A DNA stretch of 64,000 nt from the NCBI GenBank assembly GCA_963931925.1, contig OZ007580.1, positions 8,373,134 to 8,437,133 of the forward strand. Direction: 5' to 3'. Of this stretch, positions 1-9,241 are shown piece by piece. A program made the position numbers and the translations under genes. The notes beneath the pieces were generated by a model, which saw nothing but the letters and a program-made list of their open reading frames with translations, did no database searches and was not told where the DNA came from. The first letter of the stretch is position 1; every line of letters begins with the position of its first letter. The stretch is from Onchidella celtica. Taxonomy: Eukaryota; Mollusca; Gastropoda; Systellommatophora; Onchidiidae.

Positions 1-1639
1 GGCGATTATTCTGTCGATTATCATCGTCGGACAGGTACTGCTTTAACATATTTATATGGAAGACTTTGTCCTGTCCCCGAATCTTGATAAGATAATTTAC
101 TCGAGAAAGTCTCTTTAGAACTTTAAAAGGTCCCTTCCATGTAAGAAGGAGTTTATTTTTCGTCTCCGGAAGGAGAACAAAAGTTTGGTCTCCGACGGCC
201 AAGGTTCGCAATCGGCTACCTTGATCACGATATAGTTTATAAAGACTAGCATGCGCAGCTGAAGATTTTTGTGCGAGCTGACATGCGTTTAGAATTCGAT
301 GCCGCAAGTCTACAACGTATTGATATGCAGACCGCGTATCGTTGTCGTCGGTGTCTGATCCGGCGAATAAATCATGGAGTATGGCCATTGGACCACGCGG
401 CTTACGACCATACAATAATTCGAAGGGGGAAAGACCCGTCGATGCGTTCGGCAGTTCTCGGTATGCAAAAAGAATTGCGGGGAGTTGTCGATCCCAATCA
501 CTCGGCTTGTCGGCGGAAACTCGCGCAAGCATAGTTTTCATGGTAGCATTCCACCGTTCACAGCAGCCATTAGACTGTGGGTGGTATGGAGATGTCAATC
601 TTTGTTTAATCCCGACCAATTCCAAGACTTTCTTAAAAAGCTCAGAGGTAAACTGTGGACCTCTGTCCGATAAAATTTCAACCGGAAACCCAAGACGCGA
701 AAAAATGGTAATAAGGGCCTCAGCCACATGATCGGCTGAAATGTCTTTTAGCGGAATGGCCTCTGGCCAACGGGTTGCGTAGTCAATGACAGAAAGTATA
801 AAACGATGTCCTCTGTCTGACTTGTGTAGGGGCCCAACTATATCTACGGCAACGCGCTCAAATGGTCTGGAGACCATAGGCATCTCCTGCAGAGGAGCCC
901 GCGATGCTCTTCCTTTAGGAGTACGTCTCTGACATACGTCACATGTTGATACGAACCGGTTTACATCTGCGTAAATACTGGGCCAAAAAAATTGCGATAG
1001 TATTCGAGACTTAGTTCTGGCCTTTCCTTGGTGACCCGCCAAGGAAGTGTCATGCGCGAGACGAATAATGTCGCGACGAAAAGATCTCGGTACTACAAGC
1101 TGCATAACGGCCTCTCGCTTACTCCGAAAATTACGATATAATAAGTCATCTTTAATAAGAAACTTAGAGGTATCCGGCGCGGTAGGATCAACCTTAGCAA
1201 ACAAATGTTTCAATGTGGGATCTGAATGCTGCTCATCATGAAATGCACTAGACGTTATGTTCACTTCAATAGTAGGATTACTCAATGGACTGTCTGCTCG
1301 TCGACTCGATTGTAGGCGTGTTGTCGCACAAGCAACACTCTCATCCTCAGTCCAAATTTCCAAGTTACCGATAGGAAACTTATTTACTTGAGGTACATTC
1401 CCTATGATTATATCAGCCACCGGATTAGGCAGTACACATGCATTAACAATACCTGTGAGAAAAGGTGTATCAATATAAACTTCTGCAAGACGGAATCGCT
1501 CTACAGATCCGCCAAAAGTAATACAAGTTACATCCTTGTCCAAAAATTGTGTTGGACGGACTAGTGACTGTCGAACGCCGATAGTCGTGCATCCGGAGTC
1601 ACGTAGAACAGAAGCGCGAATCGCGGCCCTGGTAAAATG
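1..1639 (-). CDS. Partial pol (protease then integrase) of a Gmr1-like Ty3/Gypsy LTR retrotransposon
   Basis: The minus strand is open from 1639 to the window start (about 546 codons), so this is the 5' part of a pol gene that continues outside. It begins with an aspartic protease (LRDSGCTT at about 1582-1606), runs through a short linker, and goes straight into integrase. The integrase has an HHCC zinc region (LAHDTSLAGH then CDVC), a complete D,D(35)E triad (VAVDIVGP, ILSDRGPQF, NGCCERWN) and a GPFKVLKRL-type C-terminal module near 60-160. No reverse transcriptase lies between protease and integrase. In ordinary Ty3/Gypsy elements it would; in Gmr1-like elements integrase precedes reverse transcriptase, and the block ending SPFELLYGRKPRGPM is typical of those. 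RT is therefore expected beyond position 1. A simple internal RT deletion is the alternative. The reading frame is +1 relative to gag, with a stop (TAA at 1640-1642) just upstream. Confidence 0.85.
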
Positions 1640-1691
1640 TTAATTCACCCAGTTCATGTAGGGCGGACATGACTGGAATAGCTTTTGATTG

Positions 1692-2987
1692 TCATGAAGA
1701 TTTATTAGTATAACCAACATCTGTATAGGGTGTAGATTGTACAGAGCAGGCATTTGTTGATTCCATTTTCACGTTACAAAATTTTTGTATGTGGCCTACC
1801 CTATTACACCTAAAACACATAGTACGATTAGGATCGTTTCCACGATAAGGAAGACTCTGTGGTCTATCATAATCATGATTATTATGAAAATGCACTCGTC
1901 GCGGCGGTCCCTGAGGCCGGTTATATTGTTGGCCTGGATAGTTGCCACGATAATATGGGCGAGGCTCGTAAAAAGAATAGCTCTGGTATCCTCGACGCGG
2001 GGATACATTACTTCGATTCGGGAAATCCCTCTGTCTAAAAAAAGGCGGCTCTGATTGAGAGCGCGGATTTGGGGCCTGACGACGAGTCGGCCTTGAACGA
2101 TCGTGTCCGGTTGGCGCTCCTTTGCCCACGTTGGCATAACACGGTGCTATAGTTGAAGGCTTTGCCAAAGGACGATTTGGGTGGGCGGACGCATAACGTT
2201 CCGCGCACGATGTGATTTCTTCAGAGGATGTCGGTGCCCGCTCTTTAAGGTGGGCAACCAAATCGGAATGACATGCCGTATAGATTTGGTCTTTTAAAAC
2301 CAAATCATAAAGTTGAAGATAATTTCCGGTAGTCACGTTCGCGAGCTCGATCCAGCGATCTAAGTAATGTTTCAGCCGATTCACATAAGTTGAGAAATTT
2401 TCAGATGGCTCAGGTTTACATGAGCGAAATCTCTGATGAAAGCCATCCTCGGTATGCTGGAATCGCTTAAGCAGTGCTGTTTTAAGCTTGTCATAGTCGT
2501 TGGCATCCTCTACTTTGAGGCTATGAAATACTTCCAGAGCCTTACCTGTTAGTAAATTAGACAGGCATGAACTGTACATCGCCTGCTGCCATCCGACGCA
2601 TTTAGCGTGTAGCTCGAACCGATGTAAATATGCGTCGATCCGGTCGAGTTTTTCATTAAACGTCGGCAGCTTTGGTTTGGTAGGATAAGTATTGGTGGCA
2701 GTAGTGGGGGTCACAAGCGATTCTCGCTCTAACTTCTTTATGGCGAGTTCATGCTCCCTTTCCTTTTCTCTCTCTCTTTCTTTTTCTCTTTCTCTTTCTC
2801 TTTCCTTTTCTCTCTCTCTTTCTTTTTCTCTTTCTCTTTCTTCTTTTTCTCTTTCTCTTTCTCTTTCTTCTTTTCGATCCTCACGATCTCGGTCTTGCTG
2901 TAATTGTCGTTCGCACCACGAGGCGCGTTCTTCTTCTGGTATACCCAGAACTTTGGCAGATTCAATGTATTTAAGAAACTCGGCCAT
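1692..2987 (-). CDS. gag of the Gmr1-like LTR retrotransposon
   Basis: This 431-codon ORF encodes the structural Gag protein of the element whose pol lies just downstream. Residues ~30-90 are an almost pure Arg/Glu/Lys tract encoded by a TTTCTC-type microsatellite (2750-2875), probably a charged coiled helix. The middle (about 100-270) resembles the retrotransposon capsid domain (FHSLKVED, FRSCKP, FSTYVNRLKHYLDRW). The C-terminal third is rich in Arg, Pro, Tyr and Asn and holds one CCHC zinc knuckle, CFRCNRVGHIQKFC, which binds RNA. The start at 2987 precedes the sequence MAEFLKYIESAKV and leaves a long leader. The gag stop is TGA, and the same frame stays open for about 30 more codons before a stop, so gag-pol expression may need readthrough plus a frame change, or this copy has an indel. 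Confidence 0.85.
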   Translation of the reverse strand: MAEFLKYIESAKVLGIPEEERASWCERQLQQDRDREDRKEEREREREKEEREREKEREREKEREREREKEREREKEREHELAIKKLERESLVTPTTATNTYPTKPKLPTFNEKLDRIDAYLHRFELHAKCVGWQQAMYSSCLSNLLTGKALEVFHSLKVEDANDYDKLKTALLKRFQHTEDGFHQRFRSCKPEPSENFSTYVNRLKHYLDRWIELANVTTGNYLQLYDLVLKDQIYTACHSDLVAHLKERAPTSSEEITSCAERYASAHPNRPLAKPSTIAPCYANVGKGAPTGHDRSRPTRRQAPNPRSQSEPPFFRQRDFPNRSNVSPRRGYQSYSFYEPRPYYRGNYPGQQYNRPQGPPRRVHFHNNHDYDRPQSLPYRGNDPNRTMCFRCNRVGHIQKFCNVKMESTNACSVQSTPYTDVGYTNKSS

Positions 2988-4180
2988 GATATGTTAAAGT
3001 CTGTAATTAGTAAGTATTTACCTACTGTTAAGGTATATCGCGGTATCAATTATATTATCTATAACAGTTATTCTCTGTTAATATTAATTCAGTGTCTTAC
3101 GTTAGCACTGCTTCGCGAAAAGAACGTTCTATCTCTCTCTGTAAATTGCAGGCAGTGTGTCTTCCACTGCAAAAACTTTATCTCTCTCTCTTTGAATATG
3201 AATTCTAGTAAGGCAGTGCCGTCTATCCGTTGCTCCCACTGCAATAAAAAATATATATCGCCTTTAATGCGATAAATTAGTGTCTTGAGTGATCACTCTC
3301 AGAATTTATGTCTCTCTCAACGCGACGAACCAGTGTCCTCTGTTATCACTGTGAAAAATGACTCGCTCTCTGAATGCGACAAATCAAAAATATATCTCTC
3401 TCTCAACGCGACAAATTTGAAATATCTCTCTCTCTGAAAACGCGCACACGCAGTGTCTTTTGTTACCACTGCAAAATTATTCTCTCTATATTCAACGTGA
3501 AATTAGCACGTGAAGAAAAATTTATTATATCTCTCTCTCTCTCTCATATGTCAATACCAGATTACAATTCAACGTGGTTTTAGCACGTGAAACACCTCAG
3601 GCATATATTGTAAACATAACAATGTTAGTATAGTAGTTTAAAGTTTATAAGGAAGCAAAAAGAAATACAATAAACAAGACGCTATACTGACAAGTAATAC
3701 GAACGATAACAGACCCTACAAGTCCTAACTTATGTTACAGAAAGTTTAAGAAGAAGACAGGAGAGACATCTTCCTAAAGAAATGTGAGGAAGGAAAAGAA
3801 ACGCCACAATCTATACGAATAATGGATCCCTAAAAGAACTATTCACAGTGAAGCAAATCCCCCCGAGTTATAAATAGCCACCAAGGCACTCCAATATCCT
3901 TCGTAATGGCAAAGAAGATATGCTAAACTATGACCCCAACCAACCTCCCGCTCTTAAACTAAACATATAGTAAATGGTAAAATAGCCTGGAAACACAGAG
4001 CGGAAAGTACGTCGCCCTCCTCAAGACTGTTAAATAGATGGTTCACTTAACTTTGTTTTTGAGGAATTGAGATGGTAACTATCCTCAAACCATAGCTCCA
4101 AGCCCAAAAAATGCGTTTCTGTCTCAGGTAGATCTGTACGGTGAAAGGTGTCCCTCGCCGGTGTCGTCGGGTCAATGGGA
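2988..4180 (-). other. Untranslated leader of the Gmr1-like element, with hairpin array
   Basis: About 1.2 kb lies between the presumed 5' LTR and the gag start, with no convincing ORF. The gag-proximal half (3060-3595) is a series of short inverted repeats separated by (TC)n tracts, described separately. The LTR-proximal half (3600-4180) shows no structure I can name. Long leaders in LTR elements usually carry packaging and dimerisation signals; that function here is inference. Confidence 0.5.
3060..3595 (-). repeat. Array of small hairpins separated by (TC)n spacers
   Basis: At least nine short inverted repeats are visible. CAGTG/CACTG-type stems lie at 3090-3110, 3152-3170, 3213-3242, 3279-3297, 3331-3351 and 3450-3472. 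TATCGC/GCGATA pairs at 3256-3274. CACGTGAA pairs with TTCAACGTG (one bulged base) at 3491-3514 and 3568-3591. Loops are mostly 7-18 nt. TCTCTCTC tracts and, several times, AACGCGACAAAT lie between them. The repeated loop text (TCTTNTGTTA) shows that the CAGTG hairpins are diverged copies of one unit. In the element's RNA sense the spacers read GAGAGA. Confidence 0.7.
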
Positions 4181-4196
4181 TGTTGAGTTCACCATA

Positions 4197-5385
4197 TGAA
4201 ATTGAAACAAAATGTTAAATTAATACAAATTGCCTAAAATCTATAATAAAAGGACCTGAAAACACAATGTTACAACAGTACAATATTAAATAATGGAATA
4301 AAAAATACAATAGATTTTAAAATAATTTACCTATGGCATGGCGTTATTTAAGTTCTTTAAGGGTCCCTCTCCAGTGTTACGAGTTGGGTTATATGGAATT
4401 ATTGGAGTTACGACTGCATTTAAAATATCGAGAGGTTTTTAGGAATTACTCTTCCATACCATGCCACATATACTAATAACAATTCGAATAAGTTTTATCA
4501 AAGACCTGCAGGGCCACAAATTTATTTACTTTAAAATCCCTAACAAATTTCGTCTAGCTCTTACATACTAAAAAGACAACATCAGCAGCATCAAATGAAA
4601 ATTCAATAATATATCACTAGAAGTCTCCTCTAGATTCCTAAAAGATTATATCATTCTGACTCATTCACAATTTAATTATTACTTATCTATCTTTCAGATA
4701 TAGTCTGCCTACTATCTAACAAATAATATCCTAATGTCTCAGACGACAATGTTAACTCAGTTATTTGTGCCTACCGCTTATAAAGGATCAAACTCGTCAA
4801 TACAACTGACGTAGTTAAGTTAGATCTAGATCTACTCTAGGATGGGCTGGCAATCCCCAGCCTCATCCAGACACATCAATTTCAATTTACAAATGTGTAT
4901 ACCAGACATTCATGCTAGATCTAGTTGCAAGTTAAAATACATGGAAGTCTTGCATTCTTCGGTAGCACTCCTACTGGAAAATTAAGGTCAGCTTCACGTT
5001 CATTGTCGAATCAATAGGCAGACACTTACACTTGGTCCCTGATACGAGATCAGGGAGCCGGAGATAATAGCAGTAGACAATCTGTGGACAGCATATGGTC
5101 TCATTCCAATGTCTATCATGGGCATAGACATGACTATAACAATCTTCTGATTCTCTCTGGCTGAATCACGCCGACTACCTGCACAGATGGATTAGATCTG
5201 CATGGAGTAGTGAAACATAGGAATGGCTCCGCTTATATACCGCGCAGCCATCTGCAAGTCCCCAGCCAACTGCCCAAATTTGATTGGTGCATCCATTTCG
5301 AGCTCAGCTCGTAGTATTAATAGATTCTGCATGGAAATCGGTCACGGCCTTGCACTAGTAACAGGCAAGGTCAAATTAACATATC
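4197..5385 (-). repeat. Probable 5' LTR of the Gmr1-like element (outer boundary uncertain)
   Basis: On the minus strand a candidate LTR ends in TTTCA at 4197, followed after two bases by TGGTGAACTCAACATCCC, the right place and 5' TGG for a primer-binding site; I cannot match it to a specific tRNA. A TATA box (TATATAAG, complement of 5232-5239) sits in a GC-richer context near the far end, as expected for U3. An AATAAA poly(A) signal occurs near 4519. The outer edge near 5385 is a guess, because the partner LTR is outside the window. Confidence 0.4.
5232..5239 (-). promoter_or_regulatory. TATA box of the presumed 5' LTR
   Basis: The minus strand reads GGTATATAAGCGGAG, a good TATA element flanked by GC-rich sequence. 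Transcription would start about 25-30 bases downstream, near 5205, and read toward the leader and gag. Confidence 0.45.
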
Positions 5386-6395
5386 AAAACCCTTACTAAA
5401 GTCTCCAAACCCTCTACGTTTTATGTACGAATTTACTCACCCCTTATTCGCCCCGTCTCTTCCCCTGTTAGAGTTCACCCAAACCACGGGGTCGAAAACT
5501 GCACCGTCACTGTTAACTCATCCATTTATTCTATCTTGCCCCACCCTCTTTCCATCTCTAAGAAAAAGCGTTACAAAAACAAACTGTCCACGAGAATAGC
5601 CCAAGGACATTTGCACCGGCCAAAACCAACGAGACCATGAAATAAACACGCCGTGACCCAGCACGACACTTCTAGTCCTAACCCTGACACTCTGTTCTTC
5701 TCCTGGTTGCTTCAACCGTATGTTATACTTATTTACCTTTATTTTCATTTTTCATCTTTCTCCTTGTCCGCCTCTACAACATGTTCACTGCCTTTTCCTC
5801 CTCAGAGTCACATTAAACGCATCGCACTTAACAACAGTGTGAATACCCTATTAGTTTTTACAGTCATTAATGTTATGTGAACCATACAAACCGTGCAATA
5901 ACCATGTACATTCCTGTTTCTTTGCCTACCTCCACTAACATAACTGTTACAGGCGGTACCACTGCCATCATAGTCTCCACCACGAGCGACCAAAACGAAG
6001 GAGTTGACGAAATATCATAAAAACCACAGAAAAACTGTGGGGTCGCAGCAGGGCCTAAGCAAAGTCAAAATTGGGCATAAAGAAAAAGTTGTATGTTGTG
6101 AAGCCCTGCCGTGAGAAATAAAACCCATACGAAAAAAAGCAAACTGAAGAGAAGACCCATGCATTTGGCAGACGGACGTGCTTTGGTGCTGCTAACGAAG
6201 CAAGAACTCGCAGTTAGGTAACCTGTTTCGCTTCGATTCTGTGCATTGCCTGTTGAAATCTTTTATTGTTCAATTTTTTTTTTCACTTGAAAAAGGCGAA
6301 AGTCGAAAATTTTGTGTATTTTCTGTTTTCTTTTTTCTTTTTGCCCAATTTTGACAAAACGAAGAAGTAGGCCTAATATTATTGATCTTTCTCTC
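5386..6395. other. Intergenic, no feature recognised
   Basis: Reading frames here are short and look random. I see no domain, RNA gene or repeat that I can name. Confidence 0.5.
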
Positions 6396-6420
6396 GGGGG
6401 GGGGGGGGGGAGGGGGGGGG
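6396..6420 (+). repeat. Poly-G tract, G15-A-G9
   Basis: Fifteen G, one A, then nine G. It is one of many long G or C tracts in the window and could form a quadruplex. Confidence 0.95.
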
Positions 6421-6499
6421 CATTACCGTTATTCACCACATTGCTGCAACCACAACATCCACAACCACAATGACCAATAAACCTAACATAACAAAAGTA

Positions 6500-6838
6500 A
6501 TGACCGGCGCTGCACTGTGGCGACGTCGTGCCTGCTCCAGTTGTAACTGGGCTGCAATGGCACAAAGGCAAATTTCCCAAGTGGGATTAAAGAAGTATAC
6601 AAATACAAATACAAATACAAATACAAGTACAAATACAAATACAAATACAAATACAAGTACAAATACAAATACAAATACAAGTACAAGTACAAATACAAAT
6701 ACAAATACAAAATACAAATACAAGTACAAGTACAAATACAAATACAAATACAAATACAAATACAAGTACAAGTACAAATACAAATACAAATACAAATACA
6801 AGTACAAGTACAAATACAAATACAAATACAAATACAAA
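6500..6838 (+). mobile_element. SINE 3' fragment with expanded (ACAAAT)n tail
   Basis: The segment from about 6508 to 6600 (CTGCACTGTGGCGACGTCGT through AAATTTCCC and AAAGAAGTATAC) matches, on the opposite strand, the 3' part of the SINE at 48196-48655. It is followed by about 240 bp of (ACAAAT)n, with ACAAGT variants, where the other copy has only a few imperfect repeats. This is a SINE end whose microsatellite tail has expanded. The tRNA head is absent or too diverged to see. Tyr/Leu and Asn/Thr reading frames across the tail are artefacts. Confidence 0.7.
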
Positions 6839-6950
6839 TTACCGCATTTGGCTATGATAATAAAGGCCCTACTTTAAGCCTAGAGATTCAGTGAACAATT
6901 TACTGTTTTTTGCTCTGTGTTGTTAATGTAAGGCTGTGTATAATACACGT

Positions 6951-6971
6951 GCACACACACACACACACACA

Positions 6972-7008
<37 letters not shown>
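6951..7008 (+). repeat. Compound (CA)n(CT)n microsatellite
   Basis: An ACAC run passes directly into a TCTC run. A looser pyrimidine-rich stretch continues to about 7095. Confidence 0.95.
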
Positions 7009-7013
<5 letters not shown>

Positions 7014-8160
7014 GCGTATATGTGTGTGTGTTCCCCCCACCCCCTCCCTTTCGCTGTCTGTCCGTCTGTCTGTTTCTTTCTCTGTCTCCCGCTTTCTCTA
7101 TGGCTACATTCCAACGAGTAGAGTTTGCATTGTAAAAGCTTCTTTCATATGCTGTGATAAACTTTCCTTGTCTACAGAATTACTTGGTAAAAGATGCAAT
7201 GGGGATTTTTTTTTTTTTCGCTCTTTTATTCTTCATAATCAGTTTTCGTACAGCCAAAAATGGTTATCAAAGCTTCAGAAGAAGCTAAGTACTTGCAGTT
7301 TTCGTATAATCTTGTATATTGGCCGACTGTAGATCCCATAGCACTTTCACAATCGTCCAAGGAAACATCAATTTCAATGACAGACTGCAAGTATGACCAT
7401 TCTTTTTTTTTTTATTACTGTTCTGTGGTTAGGGCTGCAACGGTCGGTGCCAGCATGGTCAGCATGGAAGGAGCGAAATAGTTTTCACAAACAGCGCGAT
7501 GGAGTTTTTTTGTAATCTGAAGGAGTGCAACCAATAACCCACAAGGCAGACTCGTACATCTTTAACATTAAACAACCCATTTCCTGACTGATAGATGGGT
7601 TGTTGATGTTAGCTCGCATGACACCAGAGCACGTTTCCGATGACAACTCATGTTCAACAAGATAGTAAATCGGCCATGTGGTTCTGCTCTTTTGTCACGG
7701 CTGCCGCTGTGGTCTTTGAAACGAATTTTTTCTGACCATCCTGACCGAGACACAGTAGTAGTGTTTCTCCCCATATGGCAGTGAAGAAGATCAAGATCGG
7801 TACTTTAGCCATGGTTTAATTTCGTCTAATGAACTGAAAAAGAAGGCAAAAAAAAATTTGTAAACTTCTTATAGACGTGACCAGGAGTCGTATTACAGAG
7901 GATTACTCTTTGTGAAGATCTGTACACCTGACTTGGGTACATTGACAGTCATAATATAGGATAGTGATTCCCAAATGTGAAGACCTTAGCTCCAAAGGGA
8001 GTGATTTCAGCCAGGGGTGGAACTGGGGAGGACTTTCAGTCTAAGAACTGTATAGGTCTTCATTCTAGGAAGTTCGCTGCTATTGGCATTTGCACCTCAC
8101 TTTTCTTGCTTTTGATCTTTCTTTTTCATGTTTCTGTGTGTTTTTTGGTAGAAATTAGTT
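7009..8160. other. Intergenic, one strong inverted repeat only
   Basis: No gene is supported. The only structure seen is at 7566-7609, where AACAACCCAT pairs with ATGGGTTGTT across a 14-nt loop; outer arms AACAT and ATGTT extend the stem with small bulges. Confidence 0.5.
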
Positions 8161-8164
8161 GGTT

Positions 8165-8455
8165 GTGTTTTTTTTAGATCTTTGCTCGGGCGGTGGCCTT
8201 GTTCGGTCCGCTGTTCTCGACGTTCGACTGCCAAGGTATCTCTAATGTGAGCAACGTGCACACAGTACGGGCCCTCCGAGTTTTTCGTCCTTATCCGAGA
8301 AGTCTAGTAGCTCGATCCTACCACAGGATCAGGACAGGAATTTTCTACCGCAAAAAAAAATAAAAAATTCCAGCATGCCTGCACCGACCGGGGATAGAAC
8401 CTGTTACCTTCGGCTTGAGAGGCGAGCATCCTGCCTCTAGACCAGCATGTCCCCT
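8165..8455 (-). mobile_element. tRNA-derived SINE, 3'-truncated copy
   Basis: On the minus strand this starts with a tRNA-like head. The A box TGGTCTAGAGG is at 8434-8444 and a B-box-like AGGTTCTATCCC at 8391-8402, about 42 bases apart. A body follows with TCGGATAAGGACGAAAAACT and a GTGCACGTTGCTCACATTAG segment. The same arrangement recurs at 48403-48655. The family's LINE-like 3' end and tail are missing, so this copy is truncated after the body. It is a SINE and not a tRNA gene, since the anticodon arm is not preserved as a tRNA. Confidence 0.75.
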
Positions 8456-9000
8456 CAGTTTGAGGAGTAGCTCCACACTGGGTAAGAATGTACTCTGTAC
8501 ACAGGCTAATTATGCATCTATGATCCATTGAAATAATGGTTTCTTATTTTGTTGTAATTTTATTGCAGTTTATAATAATAATAAAACTAGTTTCATAAAC
8601 TGTTTCCATAACTACCAAAGTATAATGGTAAATAAATTACATGTATTAGATGACAACTCAAAATAGGGGAGGAAGTGATGAAACTTGGATCGCAAGTGGA
8701 GTAATGTGGCTTGGTAAAGCAGTTTCAGATTCATAGGGAGGGGAGATTACTGATGCACAAAGTATTCATCATAATTCAGTTAATCAGCATGGTTAGTAGC
8801 TGCCCAGAAGGTTCGCATGAACTAAAATTAATTTGAATGATTTAGCTTTCATTAGGTAATGATTAGTCAATTTGTGCGACACTCTAGTGAATTATCAGTG
8901 CGTATGGCGTTGGTTATTATTTATCCATCTATAATCTGTGTGTCTAACTATCTTTCTGTGTTATTTTATGTTTATTTATCACAATTATTATCATTGTCAT
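8456..9000. other. Intergenic, no feature recognised
   Basis: AT-rich sequence with a few AATAAT runs. No gene or named repeat seen. Confidence 0.5.
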
Positions 9001-9030
9001 TATTGTTGTTGTTGTTGTTGTTGTTGTTGT
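9001..9030 (+). repeat. (TTG)n microsatellite
   Basis: About nine consecutive GTT units. Confidence 0.9.
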
Positions 9031-9142
9031 TATTACTTTGCAACCGAAAAGCAGACGCTGAAGAATTTAAACTTTATCTTGCAACAAAAACGGAAATGGA
9101 GATAATATCCATTAGTCTTTCATTGATAACCGGAAAAGAACA

Positions 9143-9148
<6 letters not shown>

Positions 9149-9240
<92 letters not shown>

Positions 9241-9241
9241 A
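9149..9241 (+). repeat. (GA)n microsatellite
   Basis: About 90 bp of nearly perfect AG repeats. The Arg/Glu reading frames across it are artefacts. Confidence 0.97.

Noticed and set aside
6433..6877. Tyr-Leu and Asn-Thr repeat proteins
   Set aside because: Frames through the (ACAAAT)n SINE tail on both strands; no start context or complexity.
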